NCBI GenBank assembly: GCA_044228245.1
Contig: JBGAVG010000001.1
Coordinates: 62,001-126,000 of the forward strand
DNA: 64,000 bases
Source of the DNA: Methylotenera_A sp044228245
Lineage (GTDB): Bacteria > Pseudomonadota > Gammaproteobacteria > Burkholderiales > Methylophilaceae
Reading direction: 5' to 3'
Within the stretch, counting starts at the first letter, position 1; every line of letters begins with the position of its first letter. Below are positions 43,388 to 50,066 of this stretch, one piece after another. The notes beneath the pieces were generated by a model. That model did no database searches and was not told the DNA's origin. It saw nothing but the letters and a program-made list of their open reading frames with translations. The translations under genes were made by a program, and so were the position numbers.

Positions 43388-44008
43388 ATGCCTGAAACCA
43401 TTTTAAAACACACCAGCAAAACCGCATTTACGCTGATCGCCTTTGCCTTGGTGTTTACGTCGTTGATGGCTTACGTGTTTAACATCACCAAAGCGCCGAT
43501 TGAAAAAAGCGAGGCCGCTGCGCGCATGGCTTTGTTCAGGCAAATTGTGCCGGAACACATGCATGACAATGATTTACTCAAAGACACCATCACCATTGCG
43601 CCCAACGATTTGTTGGGCAATCGGCAACCCACCATTGCCAACCGCGCGCGCATTAACAACGCGCCTGCAGCAGTGATATTAGAGGCAATCGCGCACGATG
43701 GTTACAGCGGCGATATCAAGCTGCTGATTGCGATTAAACACGACGGCAGCATCTCTGGCGTGCGCGTGCTCACGCATAAAGAAACACCTGGTCTGGGTGA
43801 TTATATTGACATTACCAAAGGCGATTGGATTAAACTTTTTAACGAAGAATCACTCGTAAAAACAAGTGACGAAAACTGGAAAGTAAAAAAAGACGGTGGC
43901 CAGTTTGATTACATGGCGGGCGCAACCATCACACCGCGTGCGGTAGTGAAAGCAGTGCATAAAGCGTTACAATATTTCGAAGCGAATAAACAAGCGTTAT
44001 TTGCCTAA
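43388..44008 (+). CDS. rnfG: Rnf complex subunit RnfG
   Basis: RnfG has one membrane anchor and a periplasmic domain with covalent FMN. The attachment motif is MAGATITPRAVV near residue 177, with Thr as the likely flavin-linked residue (consensus S/TGAT). KETPGLGDYID near 128 is also typical. Length 206 is normal. Start two bases after rnfD. Confidence 0.94.
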   Translation: MPETILKHTSKTAFTLIAFALVFTSLMAYVFNITKAPIEKSEAAARMALFRQIVPEHMHDNDLLKDTITIAPNDLLGNRQPTIANRARINNAPAAVILEAIAHDGYSGDIKLLIAIKHDGSISGVRVLTHKETPGLGDYIDITKGDWIKLFNEESLVKTSDENWKVKKDGGQFDYMAGATITPRAVVKAVHKALQYFEANKQALFA

Positions 44009-44016
44009 AGCGAGAA

Positions 44017-44700
44017 ATGAAAATGAGCGAATTTAAAGAAATTGCCTACAACGGATTATGGAAGCAAAACACAGGTATAGTCCAACTACTAGGCCTGTGC
44101 CCAACATTAGCGGTTACCACATCCGTGGTCAACGGTGTGAGCTTAGGCATAGCAACCGCATTGGTCATGGCAGCTTCTAACGGCGCGGTTTCTCCAGTGC
44201 GGAAATACATATCAGATGAAATTCGCGTACCGGTATTTATTCTGGTAATTGCGGCGCTGGTGACGGTGATTGATCTGATCATTCACGGCTTTGCCGAGCC
44301 TCTGCACAAAGTGCTGGGCATATTTATTCCGCTGATTGTGGTGAATTGTATCGTGCTTGCGCGCGTAGAATCGTTCGCGGCCAAAAACCCACCCGCTCCC
44401 GCCATATGGGACGGCTTCATGATGGGCCTCGGTCTGACGATTGTATTGGCCATATTGGGTGGTATGCGCGAAATCATCGGTAAAGGCACGCTTTTTTCCG
44501 GGCTGGATCTGGCGCTGGGGCCACAGTTCAAACAGTTTATGGTAACGGTTATCCCGGATTATCACGGCTTTTTGTTAGCGATTCTGCCCCCCGGCGCGTT
44601 TTTGGGCCTGGCCTGCTTGATTGCTTTCCGCAACTGGGCCGAGCAGCGTAAATCATCTCCAAGTCAACAAGCCAGTGGCGCGCTTAAACCTGCGCATTAG
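44017..44700 (+). CDS. rnfE: Rnf complex subunit RnfE
   Basis: RnfE pairs with RnfA in the membrane. LWKQNTGIVQLLGLCPTLAVT and LIVVNCIVLARVESFA match, again with two conserved cysteines that may bind a cluster. Length 227 is normal. A second ATG lies two codons in. nth follows 12 bp downstream, as in E. coli. Confidence 0.94.
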   Translation: MKMSEFKEIAYNGLWKQNTGIVQLLGLCPTLAVTTSVVNGVSLGIATALVMAASNGAVSPVRKYISDEIRVPVFILVIAALVTVIDLIIHGFAEPLHKVLGIFIPLIVVNCIVLARVESFAAKNPPAPAIWDGFMMGLGLTIVLAILGGMREIIGKGTLFSGLDLALGPQFKQFMVTVIPDYHGFLLAILPPGAFLGLACLIAFRNWAEQRKSSPSQQASGALKPAH

Positions 44701-44712
44701 CCAACAATTAAA

Positions 44713-45378
44713 ATGAATGCGGAAAAACGTGCCGAGATTTTTAAGCGACTCAGCATCGCCATTCCAAATCCAACGACAGAGCTTGAACATTCCAGCACGG
44801 TTGAACTGCTGATCGCCGTGATTTTGTCTGCGCAGGCCACTGACAAAGGCGTAAATATTGCCACCCGCAGGCTGTTCAAAGTTGCCAATACACCGCAGGC
44901 CATTGTTGACTTGGGCATCGAAGGCCTGGAAAGTTATATCAAAACTATCGGGTTATATCACGCCAAAGCTAAGAATATTATTGCCTGCTGCGAAATGTTA
45001 ATACAGCAACACGATGGCCTGGTGCCCAATACCCGCGCGGCTCTTGAGGCATTGCCAGGCGTGGGGCGCAAAACCGCCAATGTGATTTTGAATACCGCGT
45101 TTGGCCAGCCCACCATCGCGGTCGACACACATTTGTTTCGGCTGGGAAACCGCACCAGGCTTGCCACTGGCAAAAATGTGCTGCAAGTCGAGCAAAAATA
45201 CCTGAAAACGATCCCGAAAGAGTACATGCAAGATGCGCACCATCTGCTGATTCTGCATGGCCGCTACACATGCACCGCACGTAATCCCAAGTGCGGCGAG
45301 TGCTGCATTGTAGATTTATGCGAATATCCACATAAAACAATTCCAAAAATTCATCTGATGGCTGGTGGCGCGGCATGA
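44713..45378 (+). CDS. nth: Endonuclease III
   Basis: Nth removes oxidised pyrimidines from DNA and cuts the abasic site. The helix-hairpin-helix motif LPGVGRKTANVIL contains the catalytic Lys, and VDTHLFRLGNR the catalytic Asp. The C-terminal 4Fe-4S site C-x6-C-x2-C-x5-C is complete (CTARNPKCGECCIVDLC). Length 221 is normal. Its stop codon forms the first bases of the inverted-repeat element that follows. Confidence 0.97.
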   Translation: MNAEKRAEIFKRLSIAIPNPTTELEHSSTVELLIAVILSAQATDKGVNIATRRLFKVANTPQAIVDLGIEGLESYIKTIGLYHAKAKNIIACCEMLIQQHDGLVPNTRAALEALPGVGRKTANVILNTAFGQPTIAVDTHLFRLGNRTRLATGKNVLQVEQKYLKTIPKEYMQDAHHLLILHGRYTCTARNPKCGECCIVDLCEYPHKTIPKIHLMAGGAA

Positions 45379-45520
45379 GGCCTTTGTAAAAGTGTTTATT
45401 GTGAGTGAAGTGCAAGGCGCACGGAGCGCAGAAGCCGAGATAGTATGGGGTATACAGCGAGGTTATGAGCACCGCGTAACGCAGCAATTCGACGCAAGAA
45501 ATACTTTTACAAAGGTCTCA
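45376..45520. repeat. 145-bp MITE-like element with 22-bp terminal inverted repeats
   Basis: The left end (45376-45397) and the right end (45499-45520) are inverted copies of one another, 22 bases with two mismatches: TGAGGCCTTTGTAAAAGTGTTT against TGAGACCTTTGTAAAAGTATTT read from the other strand. The inner part is GC-richer than the ends. There is no coding capacity. The left end supplies the nth stop codon; the right end supplies AAAGG, an acceptable ribosome site for the FIST gene, whose ATG is at 45523. No target duplication was seen. Confidence 0.7.
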
Positions 45521-45522
45521 AT

Positions 45523-46626
45523 ATGAAAGTCGCAACCGGGCTAGCCATTGGCGCAACACCCATGCCAGAACTGGCAGCCAAAGCGGTCGAAATGGCCATG
45601 GCAAAAGCCAATATCCATGCGCCTTCCAGCGTATTGTTATTTTTAACTTCTGAATTTGCAGCCGATCCGCAATCTGCCATCAAAGCTGCTGCCAAGGCAG
45701 CGCGCTGCACGCAGATTATCGGCTGCTCGGCCACCGGCATTTTTACGGAAGAAGATTGGGTGATTGATAGCCCGGCCGCTGCTGCGATGGTGTTTTCAGA
45801 CTTAAACTTCGGCTACCCCAGAGCGGATGCCTTGCAGAAAAATACCGATTTACTGCTTACGCTCACTGCGCCCAATGCCATCAACACGACCTGGCTGAAT
45901 CAATCCGGGCTCAGGTTCGGTGGCGTTTCTGGCGATGCGATTGGACACGGGCCTTTTTCGGTATGGCAAAACGGCAAAGGCACCACGCAAGGTTACTGCG
46001 AAGTGACGCTCACCAATATCGCGATGGCCGTAGCGGCCACGCATGGCTTGAAGCTAATATCTGCCCCACAGAGAATCACCGCTTGCAATGGCAATGACTT
46101 GCTCACCGTAGCCAATCTGCCGGCACTTGCCACACTGTTAAGCGCATGGCAAAAACACGCAAAAACATCAGATCCCGCACCATACCATCAACTCATGGCA
46201 GTGTACGCCAGCAAAGCCAGCCAGATAGAACGGGGCGAGTACAATATCGCCTCCATCATCATCGAGGATGCAGATAACGCCTCCGTTACCCTGACTAAGC
46301 CTCTGCAAGCAGGCGACTGGCTTAGCTGGGCAATTCGTGATGTGGATGCGGCGCAAATTGATGTTGTCAAAACCGCCACCGAACTTAAGCAGCAATTAGG
46401 CACAGAGCCTGCGTTTGCCCTGCTGTTTTCCTGTTTAGGACGCGGTCCTTATTTTTATAACGGCACCGATCAGGATTTGGCTTTAATTAAAACATTGTTC
46501 CCCCATCTGCCCGTGATAGGTTTTTATGGCAATGGCGAAATCGCACCTATCAACGGCATTAACGAGTTACTGCAGTATTCCGCCGTATTGGGCTTGTTTT
46601 CCAAAAGCAAGGTGACCTATTTATGA
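45523..46626 (+). CDS. FIST domain protein (N- and C-terminal FIST domains)
   Basis: FIST is a sensory domain proposed to bind small ligands such as amino acids. Here the N-terminal domain covers about 1-180 (SSVLLFLTSEFAAD, CTQIIGCSATGIFTEEDW) and the C-terminal domain about 190-367, with LLFSCLGRGPYFY and FYGNGEIAPI near the end, both typical. No output domain is attached. Length 367. It begins a tight run of seven co-directional genes, overlapping DUF1841 by four bases. In other betaproteobacteria a FIST gene and DUF1841 also follow nth. Confidence 0.9.
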   Translation: MKVATGLAIGATPMPELAAKAVEMAMAKANIHAPSSVLLFLTSEFAADPQSAIKAAAKAARCTQIIGCSATGIFTEEDWVIDSPAAAAMVFSDLNFGYPRADALQKNTDLLLTLTAPNAINTTWLNQSGLRFGGVSGDAIGHGPFSVWQNGKGTTQGYCEVTLTNIAMAVAATHGLKLISAPQRITACNGNDLLTVANLPALATLLSAWQKHAKTSDPAPYHQLMAVYASKASQIERGEYNIASIIIEDADNASVTLTKPLQAGDWLSWAIRDVDAAQIDVVKTATELKQQLGTEPAFALLFSCLGRGPYFYNGTDQDLALIKTLFPHLPVIGFYGNGEIAPINGINELLQYSAVLGLFSKSKVTYL

Positions 46627-47069
46627 GCCTGTTTAACCCTTCCCGAGACGAGGTGCGCGAATTCTTTTTTGGCATCTGGGCTAAATTCAAGGCTTCGCAA
46701 GCACTGACTGATTTAGAAAAAATCGGTTTGGGCGTGATACACATGCACCCCGAATATCACGCTATCCTAGATGCGCCGACACAGTTCAAGCATCAGGCTT
46801 ACTTTCCGGAAATGGGCGAAACCAACCCGTTCTTGCACATGAGCCTGCACCTGTCCATCCTCGAGCAAATCAGCATCAATCAGCCGATTGGCATTGCTGG
46901 CATTTACGAGCAATTGAAACTTAAACACCAGAACGAGCATGATGCCCAGCATGATATTCTGGAATGCCTGGCAGAAGTGATTTGGCAGGCACAGCACAAT
47001 AAGGCTGCACTCGATGCCAACTATTATGTACAATTGCTACAACAAAAAGCGGGCAATCCATCACAATGA
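46623..47069 (+). CDS. DUF1841 family protein
   Basis: The start MSLFNPSRDEVREFFFGIW and the HxMSLHLSILEQ and HDAQHDILECLAE segments match DUF1841, a betaproteobacterial family of unknown function. Conserved histidines in HPEYH, HLSILE and HDAQH could bind metal, which is a guess. Length 148, no signal peptide. It overlaps the FIST gene and the sigma factor gene by four bases each, so all three are probably translated together. Confidence 0.88.
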   Translation: MSLFNPSRDEVREFFFGIWAKFKASQALTDLEKIGLGVIHMHPEYHAILDAPTQFKHQAYFPEMGETNPFLHMSLHLSILEQISINQPIGIAGIYEQLKLKHQNEHDAQHDILECLAEVIWQAQHNKAALDANYYVQLLQQKAGNPSQ

Positions 47070-47620
47070 CAACAGCGAATGTGCACGACTGGCTTAACGA
47101 TCACGGTGACTTCCTGTACCGGTTTGCGCTCGCGCGTCTGCGCGACCCGCATCTGGCGGAAGATGTGGTACAAGAGACGTTTCTTGCCGCAATCAAATCG
47201 CCTAGCTTTGCCGAGCAATCCGCGCCACGCACCTGGCTGACAGGCATCCTCAAGCACAAAATCATTGATGTCATGCGTAAAAATGTACGCGAAATTGCCG
47301 CTTCCGACTTAATGGACGACGAAGATGCCAATATGGATGAGTTTTTTGATGAAACCGGGCACTGGGCAGAAAAACCATTGGCTTGGGACATGCCAGACAA
47401 CGCGCTCGAGCAACAGCAATTTTTGAGTATTCTGCAAACCTGCATAGACAAACTGCCTGCTAAATTAGCGCAACTGTTTTTGATGCGCGATGTAAACGAA
47501 ACTGATAACGAAGAAATCTGTAAGGAACTGAGCATCACCACGACTAATGCCTGGGTGATGCTGTACCGGGCCCGCATGGGATTAAGAAAATGTCTAGAAA
47601 TCAATTGGCTAGGAGCTTGA
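47066..47620 (+). CDS. ECF-type RNA polymerase sigma factor
   Basis: The protein has region 2 (FALARLRDPHLAEDVVQETFLAA and RTWLTGILKHKIIDVMR) and region 4 (LPAKLAQLFLMRDVNETDNEEICKELSI, MLYRARMGLRKC). Between them lies an acidic linker (residues 82-112). Length 184 is typical for ECF factors. The next gene encodes a small HxxxCxxC protein, a likely anti-sigma factor, and then the HvfABC cassette, so I infer that this factor drives the cassette in response to metal or redox stress. The target promoter is unknown. Confidence 0.92.
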   Translation: MTTANVHDWLNDHGDFLYRFALARLRDPHLAEDVVQETFLAAIKSPSFAEQSAPRTWLTGILKHKIIDVMRKNVREIAASDLMDDEDANMDEFFDETGHWAEKPLAWDMPDNALEQQQFLSILQTCIDKLPAKLAQLFLMRDVNETDNEEICKELSITTTNAWVMLYRARMGLRKCLEINWLGA

Positions 47621-47630
47621 AGGTTTAACT

Positions 47631-47888
47631 ATGCTGAGTTGCAAACAAGCCAGTCAACTTATTTCGCAATCGTTAGATCGGCCATTAACGCTACGTGAAC
47701 GTTTTGCACTGCAGTTGCATCTAATTATCTGCAAATACTGTAGAAAGTTTAGTCAACAATTAAAAACCTTACGCGTTGCTTTAATACAGATGACCCGCTC
47801 TATCGAGAATAATGACGCTATCAAAATGCCATCTGCGGCCAAAAAACGCATTGAAGATCAACTTGCAACAAATCGCCCGCAACCATAA
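47631..47888 (+). CDS. Small zinc-finger protein, probable anti-sigma factor
   Basis: The 85-residue product has Cys4 early in the chain and HLIICKYC near residue 30, the HxxxCxxC pattern of ZAS anti-sigma factors. There is no membrane segment, so it would act in the cytoplasm. Such proteins lose zinc and release the sigma factor on oxidation or metal stress; here this is inference from family and position, ten bases after the sigma gene. The remainder is helical and basic. Confidence 0.82.
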   Translation: MLSCKQASQLISQSLDRPLTLRERFALQLHLIICKYCRKFSQQLKTLRVALIQMTRSIENNDAIKMPSAAKKRIEDQLATNRPQP

Positions 47889-47917
47889 CCCTTAACTAAT
47901 CTTAAAAGGAATCATTC

Positions 47918-48259
47918 ATGAAAACTTCAAATAAAACACTCGCATTGGCCGTTAGCGGCGCATTTGCACTTTCTGTCGGCTCAGCAAGCATCGGCGCTGC
48001 AGAAAACCCGTTTGCAATGAAATCACTCTCTAGCGGCTACCAAGTCGCTGAAGCTGATGCCAAAATGAAAGACGGGAAATGCGGGGCAGGTAAATGCGGC
48101 GGTGAGATGAAAAAAACCGATGCTAAATCAGCGGAAGGGAAATGTAGCGCAGAAAAAATGAAAGAGGGCGCCTGCAGTGCCGAGAAAATGAAGGAAGGTG
48201 CCTGCTCAGCCGAGAAAATGAAAGAAGGCGCATGCAGCCACGACAAAGCTAAAAAATAA
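47918..48259 (+). CDS. hvfA: HvfA/bufferin-type RiPP precursor peptide
   Basis: The 113-residue precursor has a signal peptide (hydrophobic residues 7-25, cleavage near SIGAA at 24-28), a short linker, and a Cys-rich tail. Six cysteines lie at 55, 60, 76, 86, 96 and 106, the last four exactly ten residues apart. The contexts are DGKCG, GKCGG, EGKCS and three times EGACS. Members of this family (Haemophilus HvfA and Caulobacter bufferins) are secreted and have their EGKCG-like cysteines converted to oxazolone/thioamide or thiooxazole groups that bind copper. The three last units (residues 79-108) form a DNA repeat of 30 bp. Here the enzyme genes follow directly. Modification of the variant EGACS sites is untested. 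Confidence 0.85.
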   Translation: MKTSNKTLALAVSGAFALSVGSASIGAAENPFAMKSLSSGYQVAEADAKMKDGKCGAGKCGGEMKKTDAKSAEGKCSAEKMKEGACSAEKMKEGACSAEKMKEGACSHDKAKK

Positions 48260-48278
48260 ACATTATCTATCGTTCTAA

Positions 48279-49154
48279 ATGTCAACACTAGCTGACATCA
48301 AGGGCACGGGTTTGGGGTTAAAGCGCGAGTTGATACCCCAAATCCAAAGCCTGTATCAAACACCCTTATTAGCCAATCTCGCTTTTGTAGAAATCGCTCC
48401 AGAAAACTGGATTGGTGCCGGCGGCAAAGCCGCCTCCGATCTGGCCTGGTTCACAGAGCGCTTCCCTATTGTCTGTCATGGGTTGTGCTTATCTTTGGGC
48501 GGCCCAGACCCGCTCAATACTGATTTCTTGAAGCAGGTAAAGCAGTTCCTCGAATCTAACAAGATTCCACTCTATACCGAGCATCTAAGCTACTGCAGCG
48601 ATATTCAACATGGCAAAGCGGGTTATCTGTACGATTTATTGCCCATTCCATTTACCGAAGAGGCCGTGCATTATGTAGCTAAGCGCATCCGCCAAACCCA
48701 GGATATATTAGGCCAGCGCATTGCAGTAGAAAATGCTTCGTTTTATGTCGCGGCGCCGATTTCAACCTTAGACGAACTCACATTCATTAAAGCGGTGCTG
48801 GAAGAGGCCGACTGCTGGTTACATTTGGATATTAATAATATCTACGTCAACAGCATCAATTTTGGTTTTAATGCCCATGAATTCTTACGCGGCATTCCGG
48901 ATGAACGCATTGTATACAGCCATGTTGCAGGCCATTTGCAGGTACAACCGGATTTGCTGGTGGATACGCATGGCGAGAACATCATCGACCCGGTATGGGC
49001 TTTGCTGGATGAAGCGTATCAATTATTCGGCACCTTCCCGACACTGCTTGAGCGCGATTTGAATATTCCAGCGCTGCCTGAGTTAATCCATGAAATTGAT
49101 AAGATTGCAGCATATCAGGCGCGGCATCACTTGCAACAGACGAAAGTTGCATAA
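48279..49154 (+). CDS. hvfB: MNIO-family (DUF692) RiPP peptide maturase, HvfB/BufB type
   Basis: MNIO enzymes use two or three iron ions and oxygen to modify cysteines in precursor peptides. The DUF692 barrel contains likely metal ligands in AVENAS near residue 148, LHLDINNIYVN near 181, YSHVAGH near 211 and DTHGENI near 226. The start GTGLGLKRELIPQI and IAPENW are family features. Length 291 is normal. It is encoded between the precursor and the partner gene; its stop overlaps the start of hvfC by one base. Confidence 0.92.
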   Translation: MSTLADIKGTGLGLKRELIPQIQSLYQTPLLANLAFVEIAPENWIGAGGKAASDLAWFTERFPIVCHGLCLSLGGPDPLNTDFLKQVKQFLESNKIPLYTEHLSYCSDIQHGKAGYLYDLLPIPFTEEAVHYVAKRIRQTQDILGQRIAVENASFYVAAPISTLDELTFIKAVLEEADCWLHLDINNIYVNSINFGFNAHEFLRGIPDERIVYSHVAGHLQVQPDLLVDTHGENIIDPVWALLDEAYQLFGTFPTLLERDLNIPALPELIHEIDKIAAYQARHHLQQTKVA

Positions 49155-49888
49155 TGCTGGATTTTCAACACTATCAAATCGCCTTCACGGCGCACATCCG
49201 CAACCCAACCCAGCATAAAAGACCAGCGCGTGTAGTTGATGCGCGCATGGCGATTTACCGGGAAATTGTGTTCAACAATATATTCAGCTCAGTTTCTGCA
49301 TGCTTCCCTGTGTGTAAAAACATTCTGGGTGTTCGAGCCTGGCGCAAACTTGTAAGGCTGTTTTTTGCACATCACCAAGCTGACAGCCCCATTTTCAGGG
49401 AAATCCCGCAGCAGTTTTTGCAGTTTCTAAATGACGTTAAAGATTTTCCAGCATATTTACAGCAGCTAGCGCATTACGAATGGGTCGAGCTCGCAGTTGG
49501 CGCGCAGCAGACCGCGGTGGCTGAACTAAGCAAAGAAATGGATTTATTAAATGAGAGGCCAATATTAGCGCCGGCTTGCAGGTTGCTGGAATACGATTAT
49601 GCCGTGCACAAAATCTCCAAACGTCATATCCCAAACACCACTGAAAAAACCTATTTGCTGGTTTTTAGAAATAGTGAGCATCAAGTTAAGTTTATTGAGT
49701 TAAATGCGATGACGTTTCAATTGCTGGATCTGATTCAAAAAAACGAAATGACCGGAAAGCAAGCACTGTCGGGGCTTGCAACAACCATATACCGTCCAGA
49801 TACTGATGCAATGATTCGATTTGGAGCGGGGATTCTGGCTGATCTGGCGAATCAGCAAGCAATTGTTGGCAGTATGAAAATCAGCTGA
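49154..49888 (+). CDS. hvfC: DUF2063 RiPP maturation partner, HvfC/BufC type
   Basis: DUF2063 proteins pair with MNIO enzymes and are thought to bind the precursor peptide. The helical N-terminal domain (residues 1-90: QIAFTAHIRNP, RVVDARMAIYREIVFNNI, CFPVCKNILG) is the DUF2063 hallmark. The C-terminal half is strand-rich with LLVFRNSEHQVKFIELNAMTFQLL. Length 244 is normal. Its last eight bases overlap the end of the convergent DUF1289 gene. Confidence 0.9.
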   Translation: MLDFQHYQIAFTAHIRNPTQHKRPARVVDARMAIYREIVFNNIFSSVSACFPVCKNILGVRAWRKLVRLFFAHHQADSPIFREIPQQFLQFLNDVKDFPAYLQQLAHYEWVELAVGAQQTAVAELSKEMDLLNERPILAPACRLLEYDYAVHKISKRHIPNTTEKTYLLVFRNSEHQVKFIELNAMTFQLLDLIQKNEMTGKQALSGLATTIYRPDTDAMIRFGAGILADLANQQAIVGSMKIS

Positions 49889-50066
49889 ATTGTTGCGCTT
49901 CGCGCTCTCTCGCCTTGGCCACAACGGCTTGTTTCTGCTGATTGTTCAAATCCCACCACTGTTGGATTTCTTCAATCGTGCGGTAACAACCGTAGCAATA
50001 GCCTGTGTTTTCGTTCATGCTGCACACGCCAATACAGGGCGACTGTATTTCAACTTCGTTTGTCAT
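49881..50066 (-). CDS. DUF1289 family small cysteine-rich protein
   Basis: The 61-residue protein has CIGVC and CYGCYRTIEEIQQWW, the four-cysteine pattern of DUF1289, a family of unknown role, perhaps metal-binding. The ATG directly follows the secA stop codon, with no gap. A similar small gene downstream of secA or nearby occurs in other betaproteobacteria. Confidence 0.88.
   Translation of the reverse strand: MTNEVEIQSPCIGVCSMNENTGYCYGCYRTIEEIQQWWDLNNQQKQAVVAKAREREAQQFS

Noticed and set aside
39226..44700. Nqr sodium pump as alternative for the Rnf genes
   Set aside because: The RnfB ferredoxin motifs, the two clusters of RnfC and the order ABCDGE-nth are specific to Rnf; no NqrF is present.
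47918..48259. A metallothionein as alternative for the Cys-rich peptide
   Set aside because: The signal peptide, the GKCG contexts and the MNIO and DUF2063 genes directly downstream fit an HvfA-type precursor better.
48037..48288. Minus-strand frame opposite the HvfA precursor
   Set aside because: It follows from the 30-bp repeats in the precursor gene and has no start signal or family resemblance.
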